Positions 15,981 to 25,394 of a stretch of 64,000 nucleotides of DNA are shown here, piece after piece. This stretch comes from JACRLW01 sp046349595. Its GTDB lineage: Bacteria > Planctomycetota > UBA1135 > UBA2386. Position 1 is the first letter of the stretch; each line of letters opens with the position of its first letter. The position numbers were made by a program, and so were the translations under genes. The stretch lies in assembly GCA_046349595.1 (NCBI GenBank), contig JAXMCA010000001.1, positions 2,108,001 through 2,172,000 of the forward strand. Direction: 5' to 3'. Under the pieces are notes generated by a model. It had not been told where the DNA came from and ran no database searches. It saw nothing but the letters and a program-made list of their open reading frames with translations.

Positions 15981-16175
15981 ATGGACATCGCCCCTTTCGA
16001 TCTGCTCGAGACGCACCGTCACGAGCTCAGCACTCAGGCTCGCCTGCTGCTCCGAGCCAGGCCCGACGCCGAACCTGTCGGCCTGGTGGTCGACTCCGAC
16101 GTACCCGAGGCGGCGCCGATCCGTGCCGAGATCGAACGCGTCGAGGGGAAGCCGTTCCTGGGCGGCTGCGTCTGA
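15981..16175 (+). CDS. Hypothetical protein (64 aa) ending at an IS66 insertion
   Basis: A short frame (MDIAPFDLLETHRHELST, then EPVGLVVDSDVPEAAPIR) ends with TGA at 16173-16175, inside the 8-bp target site duplicated by IS66 copy D. The stop lies within the original target sequence, so the insertion did not change the C-terminus. The product is acidic and not recognised. Confidence 0.4.
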   Translation: MDIAPFDLLETHRHELSTQARLLLRARPDAEPVGLVVDSDVPEAAPIRAEIERVEGKPFLGGCV

Positions 16176-16236
16176 TCCGTAACTGTCCGGGGAACCACAT
16201 CTGTTTCCGCGCCGGCACTTCGCCACGCTTTCCGGC

Positions 16237-16566
16237 ATGGCAAGTCGTCAAAGTCGAAGAGCAGAGATCGAGCGTTGGATGCGGCTGCGTGAAGAGCGCG
16301 GGCTGAGCCTGAGGGCGCTGTCGGAGCGATCAGGGATCCCGGTGGGCACGCTGTCCTGGTGGACTCATCACCTCCGTGCCTCGGCATCGCGGACGGACTT
16401 CGTCGCGGTGAAGATTCGCGACGACGAGGACGGCCGTGATCCGCCATCTGGATGCGGAGCATCGCGGCTGCGCATGCGGTTGCCCTCGGGAGTGTCCCTG
16501 ACGGTCGAGGGCGAGCTTGCCGAGCGCGTGGTCGCGGCCGTCATGGAGGGCATGCAGCGATGGTGA
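16237..16566 (+). CDS. tnpA: IS66 TnpA-type helix-turn-helix protein (109 aa), copy D
   Basis: The small accessory protein of IS66 elements, needed with TnpB and TnpC for transposition. A helix-turn-helix (LRALSERSGIPVGTLSWW) at about residues 25-42 should bind the element ends. The C-terminal part matches the IS66 pattern (MRLPSGVSLTVEGELAERVV). ATG 16237 follows the left inverted repeat by 42 nt. The stop overlaps the TnpB start by 7 nt, the usual IS66 arrangement. Confidence 0.85.
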   Translation: MASRQSRRAEIERWMRLREERGLSLRALSERSGIPVGTLSWWTHHLRASASRTDFVAVKIRDDEDGRDPPSGCGASRLRMRLPSGVSLTVEGELAERVVAAVMEGMQRW

Positions 16567-16994
16567 TCGCGTTGCCGACCGGCACGACGGTCCATCTGGC
16601 GCGGGAGGCAACCGACATGCGCAAGGCCTTCGACGGATTGTGCAACCTGGTGCGCTTCGGTTTCGATCTCGATCCGTTCACGGGCAGCCTGTTCGTCTTC
16701 TTCAATCGCCGCGCCACCCACGTGAAGATCCTGCAGTGGGATGGCAACGGCTTCTGGCTGCACGCCAAGCGTCTCGAGCGCGGCACCTTCGAACGCTGGC
16801 ATCCGAGTTCGGATGGCGCACGTCACGTCGAGATCGATCGCGCACAACTGATGATGCTGCTCGAGGGGATCGACTTGAAGAAGGTGAAGTTTCGGCGCCA
16901 CTTTGCGCGTAGTGTGCGTATCGATGGCGGTGGCCGGATCGAACCAGACGAAGCACGTCGGCGCGCAGCAGATCGACGTCAACCAGCTCGGTGA
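16560..16994 (+). CDS. tnpB: IS66 accessory protein TnpB (144 aa), copy D
   Basis: Typical TnpB (Orf2) of IS66: a short lead (MVIALPTGTTVHLA), the hallmark TDMRKAFDGLCNLV, then LFVFFNRRATHVKILQWDGN and GFWLHAKRLERGTF. The role is accessory and not biochemically defined. ATG 16560 overlaps the end of tnpA, which favours this start. The C-terminal tail beyond about residue 118 is Arg-rich and overlaps the start of tnpC. Confidence 0.88.
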   Translation: MVIALPTGTTVHLAREATDMRKAFDGLCNLVRFGFDLDPFTGSLFVFFNRRATHVKILQWDGNGFWLHAKRLERGTFERWHPSSDGARHVEIDRAQLMMLLEGIDLKKVKFRRHFARSVRIDGGGRIEPDEARRRAADRRQPAR

Positions 16995-18549
16995 CGTCGA
17001 GCTGCGCGATCTCGTCGGGAAGCTGATGGGTGAAGTCGCGCGGCTGCAGAGGGACAACTCGGCGTTGCGCCGCATGCTCTTCGGCCGCCGCTCGGAACGG
17101 ACCAAGTTCGTGATCGGCCCGGGGATGCTGCCCTTCGCCGAGTTCGAGGAACTAAAGGTCGATCTCGAGCGCGCGACAGCGCAGGCGAAGCAGGTCGAGA
17201 TCGCTACCCACACCCGCAACGTCAACACGCGTCGCTCGGAGTTGCCCGCGCATCTGCCCCGCGAACGGGTCGAGCACACGCTGCCGGAGGCCGAGCGCGC
17301 GTGTCCGGAGTGCGGCACGACTCGCCAGGAGATCGGCGAGGATGTCACCCAGGAACTCGAGCGGCTGGAGATCTGCTTCGTTCGGGAGATCGCGCAGAAG
17401 AAGTACGCCTGCCGCGCCTGTCAGGGTCATGTGGTCAAGGCGAAGGCTCCGGGCCGGGTGCTGGAGAAGTGCCTGCTCGGCCCCGCGTTCCTGGCGCAGG
17501 TTGCATTCGACCGCTTCGCCAACCACATGCCGTATGCCCGGCTCGAGCGGAAGTACGCGGTCGAGGGCGCCGACCTCTCCCGTAGTGTGCTGTGCAGTTC
17601 GATGGCGCGGCTCGCGGGGCATCTGAAGCCGGTCTTCGCAGTGCACACCGACGAAACCATCGACGCGATCACCACCTCGGTACTGCAGGTCGACGACACA
17701 GAAGTCCTGCAACGCAACGGCAACTCTCCTGGCGGCCGCAAGGTCCATGTCTGGGCCTGGCGGAACCAGGATGGAGGCGTGGTCTTCCATGTCACCGCGG
17801 AACGCAACCAGGACACTCCGCGGCGCATGCTCGGCGCTCGAACAGGACTGCTGCAGGGCGACGGCCACGACTGCTACAAGAAGCTCGGTGATGGCGTCGT
17901 CCTCTTGGGATGCATGGCCCACGCGCGTCGGAAGTTCGAGGCCGCACTCAAGGGCGGCAACACTCTGGCTCGCGAGCCCTTCGAGTGGATGAACATGCTG
18001 TTCGCCATCGAACGCGAGGCGAAGGCGCTCGGCATCAGTGACGACGAAGCGAGACTGCTCGAACATCGCCGCGCGAAGTCGGTGCCGATCCTGACTGCCT
18101 TGCGCGCGTGGATCGACGACGCCTCGCTGCGCCAGATCGACCTCCCCCAGAGTCCGCTGATGGATGCGGTCGGCTACTGCCGCAACCAGTGGGTGCCTCT
18201 GACCCGCTTCGCCGAGAACGGCAGGATCCGCGAGATCTCGAACAACGCGTGCGAGAACACGCTGCGCAACGTGGTGCTCGGGCGGAAGAACTGGCTGTTT
18301 TTCGGGAACGAGGATGGTGCTGAGAACAGCATGCTCTTGCTCAGCCTGATCCAGTCGTGCCGCGAACTCGGCATCAATCCTCTCGCCTACCTCCGCGATG
18401 TGATGAGTCGCGTGCACGAGACCGAGCCGGATCGGATGCACGAACTCACTCCCAGAGGATGGCGGTCGGCCGCCGACCACGACGCGAAGATCGCCGCCGC
18501 GCGGCGCGATCTCGCCGAGCTCGTGGCCCGCTTGCAGTTCGACGCCTGA
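16924..18549 (+). CDS. tnpC: IS66 transposase TnpC (541 aa), copy D
   Basis: The DDE transposase. It has an N-terminal coiled-coil/leucine-zipper region (LMGEVARLQRDNSALRRMLF), a Cys-rich zinc-finger-like region (CPECGTT, then YACRACQG), and the catalytic core with Asp in LQVDDTEVLQR, Asp in GDGHDCYKKL and Glu in NNACENTLRNV. The tail SCRELGINPLAYLRDVMSR is typical. The frame is uninterrupted, so this copy is probably active. ATG 16924 is chosen; the frame is open a little further upstream (TTG 16903). Confidence 0.93.
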   Translation: MAVAGSNQTKHVGAQQIDVNQLGDVELRDLVGKLMGEVARLQRDNSALRRMLFGRRSERTKFVIGPGMLPFAEFEELKVDLERATAQAKQVEIATHTRNVNTRRSELPAHLPRERVEHTLPEAERACPECGTTRQEIGEDVTQELERLEICFVREIAQKKYACRACQGHVVKAKAPGRVLEKCLLGPAFLAQVAFDRFANHMPYARLERKYAVEGADLSRSVLCSSMARLAGHLKPVFAVHTDETIDAITTSVLQVDDTEVLQRNGNSPGGRKVHVWAWRNQDGGVVFHVTAERNQDTPRRMLGARTGLLQGDGHDCYKKLGDGVVLLGCMAHARRKFEAALKGGNTLAREPFEWMNMLFAIEREAKALGISDDEARLLEHRRAKSVPILTALRAWIDDASLRQIDLPQSPLMDAVGYCRNQWVPLTRFAENGRIREISNNACENTLRNVVLGRKNWLFFGNEDGAENSMLLLSLIQSCRELGINPLAYLRDVMSRVHETEPDRMHELTPRGWRSAADHDAKIAAARRDLAELVARLQFDA

Positions 18550-18935
18550 TCGACGCCGTCGACCGCGCGGTGCCGGGCACCGCCGTCCCGACTCTCCAGG
18601 GTGCGCCGCCGCCCGGCTGGACTGGGCGGGGCACCCGCCAGGTCGCGAACACGCGCCAGCCTCCTCGCGCTCACGCGCCGCGAGTCCGGGGTGCACTTCC
18701 CCGGACAGTTACTCTGATCCGACCCCCGGAACTGACTCGGCCAACTGGAACTGGCCAAGAACTCAGGCGATCGCTGTTCCGGTGCTCATCCGCTCACCGG
18801 ATGCATCGGCGAGACTCGATGACGTGCGTAGTCCTGTCTCGACCGCAGGCCTCATCTTGACGAAGTTATCACTTGCCTCTCAGCTATCGAACAAGCCGGA
18901 ACGCACGCGCAAGTTCAGGTGCTTCCCACGTTCGA

Positions 18936-19448
18936 ATGGACGCCGCATCAAAAAAGACTCACGTTCTCTGCATGATCACGTCCTATGCAGAGGGAGACCT
19001 CTGCTCGACCGTGGGCGATGTACTTGCTTGTGAGTCCGCCACCGGGGTTTCGGCCTGGATTCGCTGCTCGCTTGGACATCCCAGTGCGGTGCAAGTGACT
19101 GTCGCCGGTCCCCAAGACCTCCTTGCCGCTGCGATGGCTCAATTCGGCGCACTTGTTGCTCAATATGAGGCCCACGCAGCGCTCCTGTCTCCCTACGAAC
19201 TTCATTCAGTTGACACACCTACTCGGCAGGTAGTCGCACGATACGTTTGTTTGGGAAGTTCCCGACAATGGAAATCCGTGCTCATGCCGGGGCCATGGCT
19301 CGACAACGCGCCTCCAGAATGCTTGCCGTTTATGGTCTTCGACCCAACGTCTCCGCTCCTCCCGAACACAATGCGCGTCGACCCCAAACGTCGGTCCCGC
19401 CCCGGCTGGATAAGTCGAATCCTGCACGCGTTATCGAGGCGCAAGTAG
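18936..19448 (+). CDS. Hypothetical protein (170 aa)
   Basis: Starting at ATG 18936, the product reads MDAASKKTHVLCMITSYAEG, with later segments DLLAAAMAQFGALVAQYEAH and VARYVCLGSSRQWKSVLMPG, and a basic C-terminus. Composition is less GC-biased than neighbouring shadow frames, favouring a real gene. Family not recognised. No strong ribosome-binding sequence is visible. The segment 19449-19648 that follows holds no gene. Confidence 0.45.
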   Translation: MDAASKKTHVLCMITSYAEGDLCSTVGDVLACESATGVSAWIRCSLGHPSAVQVTVAGPQDLLAAAMAQFGALVAQYEAHAALLSPYELHSVDTPTRQVVARYVCLGSSRQWKSVLMPGPWLDNAPPECLPFMVFDPTSPLLPNTMRVDPKRRSRPGWISRILHALSRRK

Positions 19449-19648
19449 TCCGCCACTCAGATGACGAGCAAGACATCGAGATAATGTCTGGCTCGACGCA
19501 ACGCGCGAGAACCAAGAATACGAGTGGCCTGCAGTCGATTCATCGACCCCGCTTTCGGCTCCGGCACGGGCCGACACGTATTCCCGTCGCATTTCCAGTG
19601 CTATCTGACGGCTTCACATCCCGCTTTGCGCCTTCGACGTGGTCCCAT

Positions 19649-20023
19649 TCAGTCCAACCCTGCGAGGCCTCGGATCGACCGTCGAGTAAGTTCCCGAGCC
19701 ATCTCCAACGCCAGATCGACTGTCATGGATCCAGCTCTCCTCCCGAGTTCGAGCACATGCTCCCAGATCGACTTCTGGCGCGTTGCCTCAACGAAGTCGT
19801 GGCCCTTCCACGTCAGTCCCTGAACCAGCGGTATGCCCAAGCTCTCGGGAGCCGCGCGTAGGTAGCCACCATCGATCAGAATCCGGGCGTGATGTCTCAG
19901 CGCATCGGCACTCGCGTTCTCCACGAGTCCGTCAGGAGCGAGGCCGATGTTGCAGTGGTGGAAACGATCGTCGGCCTCAACTGCCTGGAGGATTCGACGG
20001 ATCAGTTCCATGTCGCGTTTCAT
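19649..20023 (-). CDS. DUF2513 protein (124 aa)
   Basis: The N-terminus MKRDMELIRRILQAVEADDR and the later LTWKGHDFVEATRQKSIW match the DUF2513 family, whose members look like small winged-helix proteins found in mobile elements and near defence genes. Length fits the family. Its ATG (20023) overlaps the stop of the upstream PD-(D/E)xK-RAMA gene by 4 nt, so the two are co-translated and probably act together. Function is unknown. Confidence 0.8.
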   Translation of the reverse strand: MKRDMELIRRILQAVEADDRFHHCNIGLAPDGLVENASADALRHHARILIDGGYLRAAPESLGIPLVQGLTWKGHDFVEATRQKSIWEHVLELGRRAGSMTVDLALEMARELTRRSIRGLAGLD

Positions 20024-21135
20024 GGTGCTTTCGCCTTCCGCTCGATCGAGCGATCGCCTGCGACGCTGTGAAGTCTGGCCCGCAGCACTCCAACGGACTC
20101 GCGCTTACCTGTTGCCGTCTCAACCAGCCAGAATTTCCACCCATTCGTTGCCGACAGTGAGCCGTCCGGTCCGCGACCGACCAGCGTCGCGCGAGCCTCG
20201 CAAGCTGCCGCCGACAGCGTGTCATAGGTCTCGGTCCCGAATCGCACGCGACCGTCTTTCAAGATTGTGGCCGACAGTTCGATATGCTTGTAAGTCCGCG
20301 TGAGCTGCAGCGGTGGCCTGATAAGGCCTGCGGCGATCAGGTCTGCGACCGTGGTCGGATCCTGGATCGGTGGTTTCTTCGCGGACTTCTCGCCCGATGT
20401 CGCCTTCGGCTTCCGCCGCTCCGAGCTCCTCGCCTTCGAACCGCGAGTCGACTCCGCGATGAGCACCGTGATGTCGACGGGGAAGTCCAGAGTCACCCGG
20501 CACCGCTTGATCGAAGCGCGGATCTCGTCCACGGTCAGGTTCTTCGTGCGCTGCTCCACCGTGTTGACCAGCAACATGTCGTGGTCCGGCGAGAACAGCT
20601 CCTCGAGCGCAGCACGGACCTGGCGGTCGACGAAGTGCGCCCGCCACAACACCTCGATCCGATTCTCCTCGATGCGGCTCTTCGAAAGCAGTTCGAGCGT
20701 CGCCGCAGCAGTTGGGTCGCCAGCCGAGACGCGCACGCTGCGGAACAGCTTCTCCTCGACCGCGACCGTCGCGTGCGAGTTGTAGATCCGGTACTCGTCG
20801 CCGTCGGTCAACACGATCCAGCCGACCCCGGCCACCGACGCGTACCCCATGATCTGGCTGGCCCACCGACGATCGTCGAGGTTCTCCCCCAGCGGCTTCG
20901 CCTCGACGAACAAGCGAGGCTCGCGCAGCGCCAGCAGACCGTAGTCGACCGGCTTGTCGCGCGACTTCACCTTGAACTCCCGCACCACCTCCTCGATGTC
21001 CTCGACGTCCCATCCGAGCGCGCGCAGCACCGGCTCGATCAGGGTCGCCTTGGTGTTCTGTTCGTTCAGCGACTGCTTGGCGGCCCGCCGGATGCGCTCA
21101 CGGACTTCTTCGAGGGTGGACGCGAGAGTGGACAT
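20020..21135 (-). CDS. PD-(D/E)xK nuclease-like protein with C-terminal RAMA domain (371 aa)
   Basis: Residues 1-200 resemble the HsdR N-terminal / predicted type I restriction nuclease fold: EPVLRALGWDVEDIEEVVRE, then Asp64 (KPVDYGLL) and Glu78-Ala-Lys80 (LFVEAKPLG), the PD-(D/E)xK residues, followed by GYASVAGVGWIVLTDGDEYR. After a Lys-rich linker (232-260), residues 261-338 form a RAMA domain (VADLIAAGLI, LSATILKDGRVRFG, then NGWKFWLV), proposed to recognise modified DNA. Such a protein could cut or sense methylated DNA. ATG 21135 is preferred to a longer start because conserved sequence begins there. It diverges from the DUF4268 gene across a 176-nt intergenic region. Confidence 0.75.
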   Translation of the reverse strand: MSTLASTLEEVRERIRRAAKQSLNEQNTKATLIEPVLRALGWDVEDIEEVVREFKVKSRDKPVDYGLLALREPRLFVEAKPLGENLDDRRWASQIMGYASVAGVGWIVLTDGDEYRIYNSHATVAVEEKLFRSVRVSAGDPTAAATLELLSKSRIEENRIEVLWRAHFVDRQVRAALEELFSPDHDMLLVNTVEQRTKNLTVDEIRASIKRCRVTLDFPVDITVLIAESTRGSKARSSERRKPKATSGEKSAKKPPIQDPTTVADLIAAGLIRPPLQLTRTYKHIELSATILKDGRVRFGTETYDTLSAAACEARATLVGRGPDGSLSATNGWKFWLVETATGKRESVGVLRARLHSVAGDRSIERKAKAP

Positions 21136-21311
21136 GCACCGGTCCTCTTTGACTTCAACGCACCCGGACTCACCTTCGGTCCCGGGTCGCGGTCTCCAGG
21201 GCACCGATCATCGCCTTGACCCCGGGTTCCGATCCAGGTCCAAGCTTCGATCTGGACGGTCGCCTTGCGCCGCCTAGCATCCCGTCTGGCACCCCTTCGG
21301 AAGCGGTGGAC

Positions 21312-22271
21312 ATGACCAGGCAGCTCGGGAAACTTGCGCGCGTCGATCCTCGATCAGTCTGGAGCCACGAGGCGCACGACTTCACTCCTTGGCTCGTCGA
21401 GAACATCGACCTGCTGGCCGAGGCGCTGGAGATGGACCTCGAGGTCACCGAACGGGAGGCCGACGTCGGCGACTTCTCGGTCGACATCCTTGCCCGCGAC
21501 CTTGGACGGGATCGCCTCGTCGTCATCGAGAATCAGCTCGAGCCCACCAACCACGCCCACCTCGGCCAACTGATCACGTACGCGGCAGGTCTCGACGCCG
21601 GCGTCGTGATCTGGGTCTCGCGCGAGTTCCGCGAGGAGCACCGGCAGGCACTCGACTGGCTGAACCGCGCACACTCCTCCAGTGCCGAGTTCTTCGGTGT
21701 GCTGCTGGAGGTGATCCGGATCGACGAATCCCTCCCGGCCGTCAACCTCCGTCCGGTGGCCTGGCCGAACTCCTGGTCGCGCGAGACGGTGGGGCCGACA
21801 GGCACAGGGGAGATCTCCGGCAAGCGCGTCGCGTACCAGACCTTCTTCCAGGGACTCATCGACGAGCTTCGTGAGAAGCATAAGTTCACGAACGCGAGGG
21901 CGGGAATGCCGCAGAACTGGTACTCCTTCACCACCGGCAACCGAGGCTTCACCTACGGCATGAGCTTCGCCCAATCGGGCGAGCTGCGGGCCGAGCTCTA
22001 CATCGACTTCCGCGAACGCGCGCTGAACGAGTCGGCCTTCGCGCAACTCCACCGCGAACATGAGGCAATAGAGAAGGAGTTCGGCGAGCCACTCCGCTGG
22101 GAGCCGCTCGACGGCCGCCGTGGGTGTCGCATCGCTTGCTACGCACCTGGGTCGATCGAGGACTCGCCCGAGCAGCTCGAGCTGCATCGGCGCTGGGCGG
22201 TCTCCCACCTCCTGAAGCTCAAGCAGGTCTTCGGACCTCGCCTGCCCAACCTCCAACCTTCGGAATCCTGA
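21312..22271 (+). CDS. DUF4268 protein with nuclease-like N-terminus (319 aa)
   Basis: Residues 25-140 resemble the DUF91/NucS-like restriction fold: VGDFSVDILARDLGRDRLVV then IENQLEPTNHAHLGQL, with D-x(n)-E-x-Q residues. They are followed by WVSREFREEHRQALDWLN and FFGVLLEVIRID. The C-terminal part matches DUF4268 (FFQGLIDELREKHKFTNAR, later LYIDFRERALNESAFAQLH). These proteins often accompany type I restriction genes. The start ATG 21312 is chosen because the frame upstream is non-conserved. The gene ends 7 nt before hsdM and likely heads the operon. Confidence 0.75.
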   Translation: MTRQLGKLARVDPRSVWSHEAHDFTPWLVENIDLLAEALEMDLEVTEREADVGDFSVDILARDLGRDRLVVIENQLEPTNHAHLGQLITYAAGLDAGVVIWVSREFREEHRQALDWLNRAHSSSAEFFGVLLEVIRIDESLPAVNLRPVAWPNSWSRETVGPTGTGEISGKRVAYQTFFQGLIDELREKHKFTNARAGMPQNWYSFTTGNRGFTYGMSFAQSGELRAELYIDFRERALNESAFAQLHREHEAIEKEFGEPLRWEPLDGRRGCRIACYAPGSIEDSPEQLELHRRWAVSHLLKLKQVFGPRLPNLQPSES

Positions 22272-22278
22272 TCCGCGC

Positions 22279-24125
<1,847 letters not shown>

Positions 24126-24129
<4 letters not shown>

Positions 24130-25394
24130 CGCCGAGCTCCTGGAAGAGGCTGGCGCTCGGTCTCGCTGGAGACTGGTTCTGCGGCAGCACACCGAGCAAG
24201 GCGAACCCGGACAACTGGGTTGGGACCATTCCTTGGGTGAGCCCCAAGGACATGAAGCGCCTGAGAATCGCGGACGCGGAAGATCATCTCTCCGAGGCGG
24301 CAGCAACTGGAGCGGCGCGCGTCGTTCCGGCCGGGTCGATCCTCGTCGTCGTCCGCGGGATGATCCTCGCGCATTCGTTTCCGGTTGCTCGGACAACGGT
24401 GCCAGTTGCGTTCAACCAAGACATGCGCGCGCTTGTTCCGGGACCTGACTTGGATGGGGACTTCGTGCTCTTATGGCTTGAGAGTCAACGCGACTCGGTG
24501 CTGAAGCTGGTCGACGTTGCGAACCATGGGACGAAGCGCCTCCCCAGCGAGCAGTTCTTCGCGTTGACCTTGCCCGTTCCGCCCCTCGCCGAGCAGCGCA
24601 AGATCGCCGCGATCCTGTCCTCGGTCGACGAGACGATCGAGAAGACCGAGGCCGTGATCGCGCAGCTGGACGTCGTCAAGAAGGCGATGCTCGAGGAACT
24701 GCTGACGCGCGGCACCCGAGGGCGAAAGCTCGAGCCGATTGCCGAAGAGTGGCGCCTGGGCCGTCTGTTGCCGGGCATCACGATGAAACCCGAGGGGTGG
24801 CAGCTCGTCCGTCTGGTTGACATCGCGAAACTCGAAAGTGGGCATACACCGAGCAGGCGGCACCCTGAGTACTGGGACGGCGGCGTTCCCTGGGTCTCCC
24901 TGCACGACACCGGAGCATTGGACGGCCCTGAGATTTCGGAGACGGCTCAGACAGTCTCGGACCTTGGCATCGCGAACTCCTCCGCCCGACTTCTGCCTCG
25001 CGGCACCGTCGTATTCTCGAGGACCGCGACGGTTGGGAAGGCCACCGTCCTTGGGCGCGAGATGTCGACGAGCCAGGACTTCGCGAACTACGTGTGCGGG
25101 CCACGAGTTCACAACCGCTACCTGATGCACCTGCTCCGATTCATGCAGACCGAGTGGGCGCGCCTCATGGCTGGCAGCACCCACCAGACGATCTACATGC
25201 CAGTGTTCCGCGACCTCCAGATCCTGTTGCCCGAGGTCCGCGAGCAGGAGCGCATCGCCGAGGTGGCCGACGCCGTTGAGTCGCGGATGCAGGCGGAGCG
25301 CGACAGCCTAGTGCCTCTGCGGGCCGTCAAAGCCAGTCTGGCGTCCGAACTCCTGTCGGGAGCGACCCGAGTGCAGCCGGCGGGGGCAACGTGA
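24126..25394 (+). CDS. hsdS: Type I restriction-modification specificity subunit (422 aa)
   Basis: Two target-recognition domains, each followed by a conserved helical spacer. The first half begins WKRLALGLAGDWFCGSTPSK and ends in the central conserved region (PPLAEQRKIAAILSSVDETI). The second half begins WQLVRLVDIAKLESGHTPSR and ends with EQERIAEVADAVESRMQAE. It sets DNA specificity for both methylation and cleavage. ATG 24126 overlaps the hsdM stop. The frame is open far upstream, but that region lies inside hsdM and is rejected. The stop overlaps the hsdR GTG start. Confidence 0.95.

Larger units (their letters stand above)
16179..18713 (+). mobile_element. IS66-family insertion sequence, copy D (about 2.53 kb, apparently intact)
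   Basis: Termini are gtaactgtccggggaa at 16179 and its inverted counterpart ttccccggacagttac ending at 18713, a 16-bp perfect inverted repeat. Flanks are tctgatcc (16171-16178) and tctgatcg (18714-18721), an 8-bp target duplication with one changed base. The three usual genes (tnpA, tnpB, tnpC) follow in order on the plus strand. A GC-rich stretch of about 160 nt (18550-18713) without genes separates tnpC from the right end. Confidence 0.92.
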